Shown here: positions 60,163 to 64,000 of the stretch, piece after piece
How positions within the stretch are numbered: the first letter of the stretch is position 1
How the letters are laid out: each line of letters begins with the position of its first letter
NCBI GenBank assembly: GCA_963844175.1
Contig: CAWJNE010000007.1
Coordinates: forward strand, 62,001-126,000
Direction of reading: 5' to 3'
Origin: JALZMG01 sp963844175
GTDB lineage: Bacteria; Actinomycetota; Acidimicrobiia; Acidimicrobiales; Ilumatobacteraceae
Length of the DNA: 64,000 nt
Program-made: the position numbers and the translations under genes
The notes under the pieces: model-generated
Database searches by the model: none
What the model was told of the DNA's origin: nothing
The model's input: only the letters and a program-made list of their open reading frames with translations

Positions 60163-61722
60163 CTAGCGGACGACGACCTTGGTGCCGATGCCGGCCCAGT
60201 TCCACATCCACTGGGCGTCGGCAGTGGCCTGGCGCACACAGCCCCCTGACAGCGGCTGACCGAGCTGGCTGTCGGACTGGATCGGCACGCCGTACTTCGT
60301 CGGGATCTCGTGGAACCCGATGCGACCGCCGTTCGGCCCGTAGGCGAAGCGGACCATGTAGCGGAACTTGATGTCCGGGTTGGCCGAGGAGTAGGTGTAC
60401 ATCGAGCGGGAGTACACGCTGTAGGTGCCGGCGTACGGCTCGTAGGTCCGTCCCGAGACCCGATGGGTCTTGACCACCTGCCCGTTGGCGTCGACGGCCC
60501 AGACCCGCTGCTGCGCCCGTGAGTAGACGACGCGCCGCCCGGTGCCAGAGTTGGCCGGCAGGTCGGAGCTGCTCGGCGGCGGGACCGGGCCACCCCAGAT
60601 CCCGAGCTTGCTCGCCGTCGCTGCGCCGGCCGCGCCGTCGGGGACGAGGCCGTTGGAGCCTTGGAACCACATGAGCGCGTCCCGGTCGATGGTGCCGAAC
60701 GAGCCGTCGACGGTGACCTGGACGAACCCACGATTGAACAGCGCGTCCTCGACGCACGCCGCGGCTGGGCCCGTGCTGCCGAGTTGGACGGTCACCGTGA
60801 TCGGGCAGCCCACCGTCGTCGGCGGCGAGCCGCCCCAGACTCCGAGCCGGGTCGCCGTGGACGCGTCAGCCACCCCGTCCGTCGCCAGGCCGTTGGAGCC
60901 CTGGAACCACATCAGGTTGTCGCGGTCGATGGCGCTGAACGACCCATCGACGGTGACGTTCGTGAACCCGAGGGTGAACAGCGCCAGTTCGATGCAGCGG
61001 GTGTCGTCGCCCGTGGTGCCGAGGAGCACGGTGGTGGTGACGGTGCAGCCGACGGCGGACGAGATGGCGGCCGTGGCCGCAGCGGTGGTCGCAGATGCTG
61101 AGGGTGCACGTGGGGCGGGTGCCGCCGTCGTCACCGGTGCGGCGGCGGTCGTGCTCGGCGGCGTGGTGGTCGTCGGAGTGGTTTTCGTGGTCGTCGTCGT
61201 GACGCTCGTGGTCGTCGTCGTGACGCCGGTGGTCGTCGGCGCAACCGTCGTCGTCGGTGCGGACGTGGTCGTCGTCGGCTCGGAGCTGGGGATTGGCGGC
61301 GTCAGCCAGATCTCCAGCCGTTCGCCGGTCGTCCGGCCGACGACGCCGTCGGCGACGAGGCGGGCGGCGGTCTGAAACGCCATGAGGGCCTGGACACTGG
61401 CCTCGTCGAACACCTCGTCGGGGGCGGCAGCGAGCTGGTGACCCAACGCCACGAGGGCCAGCTCGACGCACAACACGTCGGGACCGGTCATGCCCGGCTC
61501 CACCTCCGTCGAGATCGTGCAGTCGGGCGGCGGCCCGATGGGCTCGGGCACGGCTGCCGCCGCCGATGAAGCGCCCGCCGTCGTGGTCGTCTCGTCGTGG
61601 GGCTGCTCCTGGCCGTGCGCCGTGACGCTGGGAACCAGCACCACTGCACCGAGTGCGATGCCGACTACCTCGCGCCACCGGCGCACGGCAGCTCCCCGCC
61701 GGTCCCCACCACGGCTGAGCAT
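60163..61722 (-). CDS. Secreted L,D-transpeptidase with repeated peptidoglycan-binding-type modules
   Basis: This 519-residue protein has a signal segment (VVGIALGAVVLVPSVTAHG), an N-terminal PG-binding-type module and a Thr-rich linker of about 70 residues. Two closely similar modules follow (LALFTLGFTNVTVDGSFSAI and DALFNRGFVQVTVDGSFGTI), each ending LGVWGG or LGIWGG. The YkuD catalytic domain has HEIPTKYGVPI and the active-site Cys in PLSGGCVRQA. It cross-links peptidoglycan 3-3. The two modules are also near-identical in DNA, so this is a recent internal duplication. Confidence 0.85.
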   Translation of the reverse strand: MLSRGGDRRGAAVRRWREVVGIALGAVVLVPSVTAHGQEQPHDETTTTAGASSAAAAVPEPIGPPPDCTISTEVEPGMTGPDVLCVELALVALGHQLAAAPDEVFDEASVQALMAFQTAARLVADGVVGRTTGERLEIWLTPPIPSSEPTTTTSAPTTTVAPTTTGVTTTTTSVTTTTTKTTPTTTTPPSTTAAAPVTTAAPAPRAPSASATTAAATAAISSAVGCTVTTTVLLGTTGDDTRCIELALFTLGFTNVTVDGSFSAIDRDNLMWFQGSNGLATDGVADASTATRLGVWGGSPPTTVGCPITVTVQLGSTGPAAACVEDALFNRGFVQVTVDGSFGTIDRDALMWFQGSNGLVPDGAAGAATASKLGIWGGPVPPPSSSDLPANSGTGRRVVYSRAQQRVWAVDANGQVVKTHRVSGRTYEPYAGTYSVYSRSMYTYSSANPDIKFRYMVRFAYGPNGGRIGFHEIPTKYGVPIQSDSQLGQPLSGGCVRQATADAQWMWNWAGIGTKVVVR

Positions 61723-61778
61723 GGGTCGAACAGTAGATGGCGACCCGCGAACGCCGTACCGGACCGTCCCAACCGGCG

Positions 61779-62372
61779 TCAGCCGGAGGTCGTCGGGGTC
61801 GAGTTGTCGTTCGGGCGGAGGTCGATCACCAGACGCTGGTTGTCGAGCACGATCGGCAGCACGCCGGCGGCGGGTTCCAGCTCGGAGACGTCGACCTGCT
61901 GACCGTCGCAGTCCTCGAACGCGCTGGTGCCGCGGATCTGGGTGACCGCACAGGTCGCCGCGCCGCCCGCCGGGAAGCCCCAGTACACGATCCACCCGCG
62001 GGTGGGATCGTCGCCGCGATGGTCGACGACGAGCGTCCGCTCGCCGCTCGTCGTGTTGAGGTCGGGCAGCACGATCGGGCCCTCCTCGGCGATCACCTCG
62101 GCGAAGCGCTCGACCGATCCGAGCTCGAACTCCGTCGGGGCGAGGCGCTCGCTCGAGTCGGCGTCACCGCCGGCGATGAGCACCGCCATGCCCCACGTGG
62201 CGAGGAAGATCAACCCGAGCACCGCCGCGCCACCGAGCACGGGGACCACGGCGCGCGCCAACGGCGAGCGCAGTCGAGGCGCCTGCGCCGCTGGTGGGGC
62301 CGTCGGAGCGGTGGGCGGGGCTGGCACGCCATGCAGTCTGGCTGCGGGTTGGCTGCCTCCCACGGTCACCAC
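61779..62372 (-). CDS. Membrane-anchored secreted protein, function unknown
   Basis: This 197-residue protein has a Pro/Ala-rich cytoplasmic N-terminus, one transmembrane segment (AVLGLIFLATWGMAVLIAGG) and an extracytoplasmic domain with two Cys (ATCAVTQI and FEDCDGQQ) that could pair. The spacing loosely resembles Rieske-like or DUF-type domains, but the Cys-His pairs of a Rieske centre are absent. The start is GTG, divergent from sucC. Confidence 0.6.
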   Translation of the reverse strand: MVTVGGSQPAARLHGVPAPPTAPTAPPAAQAPRLRSPLARAVVPVLGGAAVLGLIFLATWGMAVLIAGGDADSSERLAPTEFELGSVERFAEVIAEEGPIVLPDLNTTSGERTLVVDHRGDDPTRGWIVYWGFPAGGAATCAVTQIRGTSAFEDCDGQQVDVSELEPAAGVLPIVLDNQRLVIDLRPNDNSTPTTSG

Positions 62373-62436
62373 CTAGGGTCCGCGACGCCTGAGCCCAGGC
62401 CGACGCGATCGCGCCACGACCGAGCCGAGGAGACCA

Positions 62437-63600
62437 GTGGACCTGTTCGAGTACCAGGGCAAGCAGTACTTCGCCCGCTACGGCATCCCGGTCTCCGCCG
62501 GCGGCGTCGCCGAAACGGTGGACGAGGCCGTCGAGCAGGCCGAGGCCGCCGGCTTCCCGGTCGTCGTGAAGGCCCAGGTCCAGGTCGGTGGGCGGGGCAA
62601 GGCAGGCGGCATCCAACTGGCCAACGACGCCGCCGAGGTCCGCACGCACGCCGGGAACATCCTCGGCATGGACATCAAGGGCCACACCGTCGAGCGGGTG
62701 TGGGTCGAGCACGCCTCGGACATCGACGAGGAGTACTACGCCAGCTTCACGCTCGACCGGGCCGCCAAGCAGCACCTCCTGATGTTGTCGGCCGAAGGCG
62801 GTGTCGACATCGAGGACGTGGCGGCGACCAACCCCGACGCCATCGTGAAGCTGCACATCGATCCCGTCGACGGTCTGTCCGCCGAGACGGCCCGCCAGGC
62901 CGCCGTCGACGCCAAGATCCCGCAGCGGGCGGTCGACGGCGTAGCGGACATGCTGGTCAAGCTGTACCACTGCTTCACGGAAGGCGACTGCGACCTGGCC
63001 GAGATCAACCCGTTGATCCTCAAACCGGACGGCGAGGTGCACGCCCTGGACGCCAAGGTCAGCCTCGACGGCAACGCCGCGTTCCGCCACCCCGAGTGGG
63101 AGGAGTACGGCAAGACGGAGGTGCTCGACGACCGGGAGCAGCTGGCCAAGGAGAAGGGCCTGCAGTACATCGGGCTCGACGGGTCCGTCGGGATCATCGC
63201 CAACGGCGCCGGGTTGGCGATGAGCACGCTCGACGTCGTCAACCAGGTCGGCGGGAAGGCGGCCAACTTCCTCGACATCGGCGGCGGGGCCAACGCCGAC
63301 GTGATGGCCGCCGCCCTCGACGTGATCAACCACGACGAGAACGTGCGCTCGATCTTCGTCAACATCTTCGGCGGGATCACCCGTGGCGAGGAGGTGGCCA
63401 AGGGGATCGTCGAGGGCCTCGGCCGCGTCGAGCTGCGGGCGCCGATCGTGATCCGCCTCGACGGCACGAACGCCGAAGAGGGTCGTCAGATCATCCTCGA
63501 CGCCGGGATCCCGGCGTCCCAGCTGGTGAGCAAGCCGACGATGCTCGAAGCGGCCCGCGAGGCCGTGCGCATCGCCAACGGGTCAGAGGGAGGCGCCTGA
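62437..63600 (+). CDS. sucC: Succinate-CoA ligase, ADP/GDP-forming, beta subunit
   Basis: This 387-residue ATP-grasp enzyme of the TCA cycle begins with GTG (MDLFEYQGKQYFARYGIP). It carries PVVVKAQVQVGGRGKAGGI, the metal-binding CDLAEINPLILKPDGEV and GLDGSVGIIANGAGLAMSTLD. FVNIFGGITRGEEVAKG lies at the end. Its stop is followed by a short repeat element before sucD. Confidence 0.95.
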   Translation: MDLFEYQGKQYFARYGIPVSAGGVAETVDEAVEQAEAAGFPVVVKAQVQVGGRGKAGGIQLANDAAEVRTHAGNILGMDIKGHTVERVWVEHASDIDEEYYASFTLDRAAKQHLLMLSAEGGVDIEDVAATNPDAIVKLHIDPVDGLSAETARQAAVDAKIPQRAVDGVADMLVKLYHCFTEGDCDLAEINPLILKPDGEVHALDAKVSLDGNAAFRHPEWEEYGKTEVLDDREQLAKEKGLQYIGLDGSVGIIANGAGLAMSTLDVVNQVGGKAANFLDIGGGANADVMAAALDVINHDENVRSIFVNIFGGITRGEEVAKGIVEGLGRVELRAPIVIRLDGTNAEEGRQIILDAGIPASQLVSKPTMLEAAREAVRIANGSEGGA

Positions 63601-63674
63601 TGCGTTTATGTCCGGATTCCGGTCGCCGGTGCAACCAAGTTCCGGACCTAAACGACGAGGCAGGAGGCGCCTGA
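63589..63674. repeat. 62-bp insert with inverted ends between 12-bp direct repeats
   Basis: GGAGGCGCCTGA occurs at 63589-63600 (ending with the sucC stop) and again at 63663-63674 just before sucD. The interval holds an imperfect inverted repeat, 63604-63616 against 63641-63653 (12 of 13 pairs). Flanking duplication plus inverted arms looks like a small non-autonomous insertion (MITE/REP-like). Confidence 0.55.
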
Positions 63675-63675
63675 C

Positions 63676-64000
63676 ATGGCGATCTTCGTCGACGAGAACA
63701 CCAGGGTGCTCGTGCAGGGCCTGACAGGCGGGCAGGGGAAGTTCCACGGCCTGCGCAACCGCGACTACGGGACCAAGATCGTCGCCGGGGTGACGCCGGG
63801 CAAGGGCGGACAGGACGTCGACGGCATCCCCGTGTTCGACTCCGTGGCGGCGGCCGTCGAGGCGACCGGGGCGACGGCGTCGTTCGTCGCCGTGCCGCCC
63901 AAGGCCGCACCCGCGGCGATCCTGGAGGCCGCGGCCGCAGGCATCGGTTTCGTCGTGTGCATCACCGAGGGGATCCCGGCCCAAGACGAGGCGCGGGTCT
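63676..64000 (+). CDS. sucD: Succinate-CoA ligase alpha subunit, 3' end outside window
   Basis: The visible 108 residues start MAIFVDENTRVLVQGLTGGQ, the CoA-binding Rossmann start of SucD. VAGVTPGKGGQDVDGIPVFD and FVVCITEGIPAQD follow. An AGGAGG site lies 5 nt before the ATG and is part of the direct repeat. Confidence 0.94.
   Translation, partial: MAIFVDENTRVLVQGLTGGQGKFHGLRNRDYGTKIVAGVTPGKGGQDVDGIPVFDSVAAAVEATGATASFVAVPPKAAPAAILEAAAAGIGFVVCITEGIPAQDEARV

Overview
This is high-GC (roughly 70% by eye) bacterial chromosome with short intergenic gaps and many GTG starts and 4-nt stop/start overlaps. Gene content points to an actinobacterium, most plausibly in or near Acidimicrobiia (Ilumatobacter-like). 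The indicators are a SigJ-type sigma factor, mycofactocin genes, MprAB-like two-component genes, Thr-rich secreted peptidoglycan-binding proteins and P450s. The lineage is inference; there is no rRNA here. I found no tRNA, rRNA, CRISPR array, transposase or prophage, and no gene-free stretch longer than about 300 bp.

Left part (1-24.6 kb): a truncated sigma factor, a phosphoribosyltransferase, and a class I glutamine amidotransferase coupled to a LigB-type extradiol dioxygenase. The dioxygenase, an HpaE-like dehydrogenase (6446-7909) and an FAH-family enzyme (7971-8864) could together make a homoprotocatechuate meta-cleavage route. There follow a GH3 glucosidase with a PA14 insert, Ung, an ArsR/MFS pair, a D-cysteine desulfhydrase-like PLP enzyme, a 2OG-Fe oxygenase next to a glutamine-synthetase-like ligase, a secreted TAP-like hydrolase, a P450, an acetoacetate-decarboxylase-like protein, a ROK kinase and a zinc metallopeptidase.

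Middle (24.7-35.4 kb): a long minus-strand run holds mftF and mftE of the mycofactocin pathway, a complete FixABCX-type electron-transfer set, a DedA protein and a FadH/OYE flavoenzyme of the kind found with mycofactocin. The precursor and core maturase genes (mftA-D) are not in the window.

35.5-47.3 kb looks like an uncharacterised small-molecule locus. An ABC exporter is divergent from a tightly coupled operon: a heme-oxygenase-fold-like protein, a circularly permuted ATP-grasp ligase, a short PaaK-like adenylate-forming enzyme, an HTTM-like membrane protein, a DegT aminotransferase and a second ATP-grasp ligase. A glycosyltransferase, a methyltransferase and a double acetyltransferase face it.

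Right part (47.4-64 kb): a ferredoxin/P450 pair, a VOC protein, two two-component systems, a tandem universal stress protein, a PcrA/UvrD helicase interrupted by a 355-residue intein, a flavodoxin, a DUF402-like protein, an L,D-transpeptidase and sucC-sucD. Six genes carry apparent single-base indels, mostly one extra base. Either the assembly has residual insertion errors or these genes are decaying.
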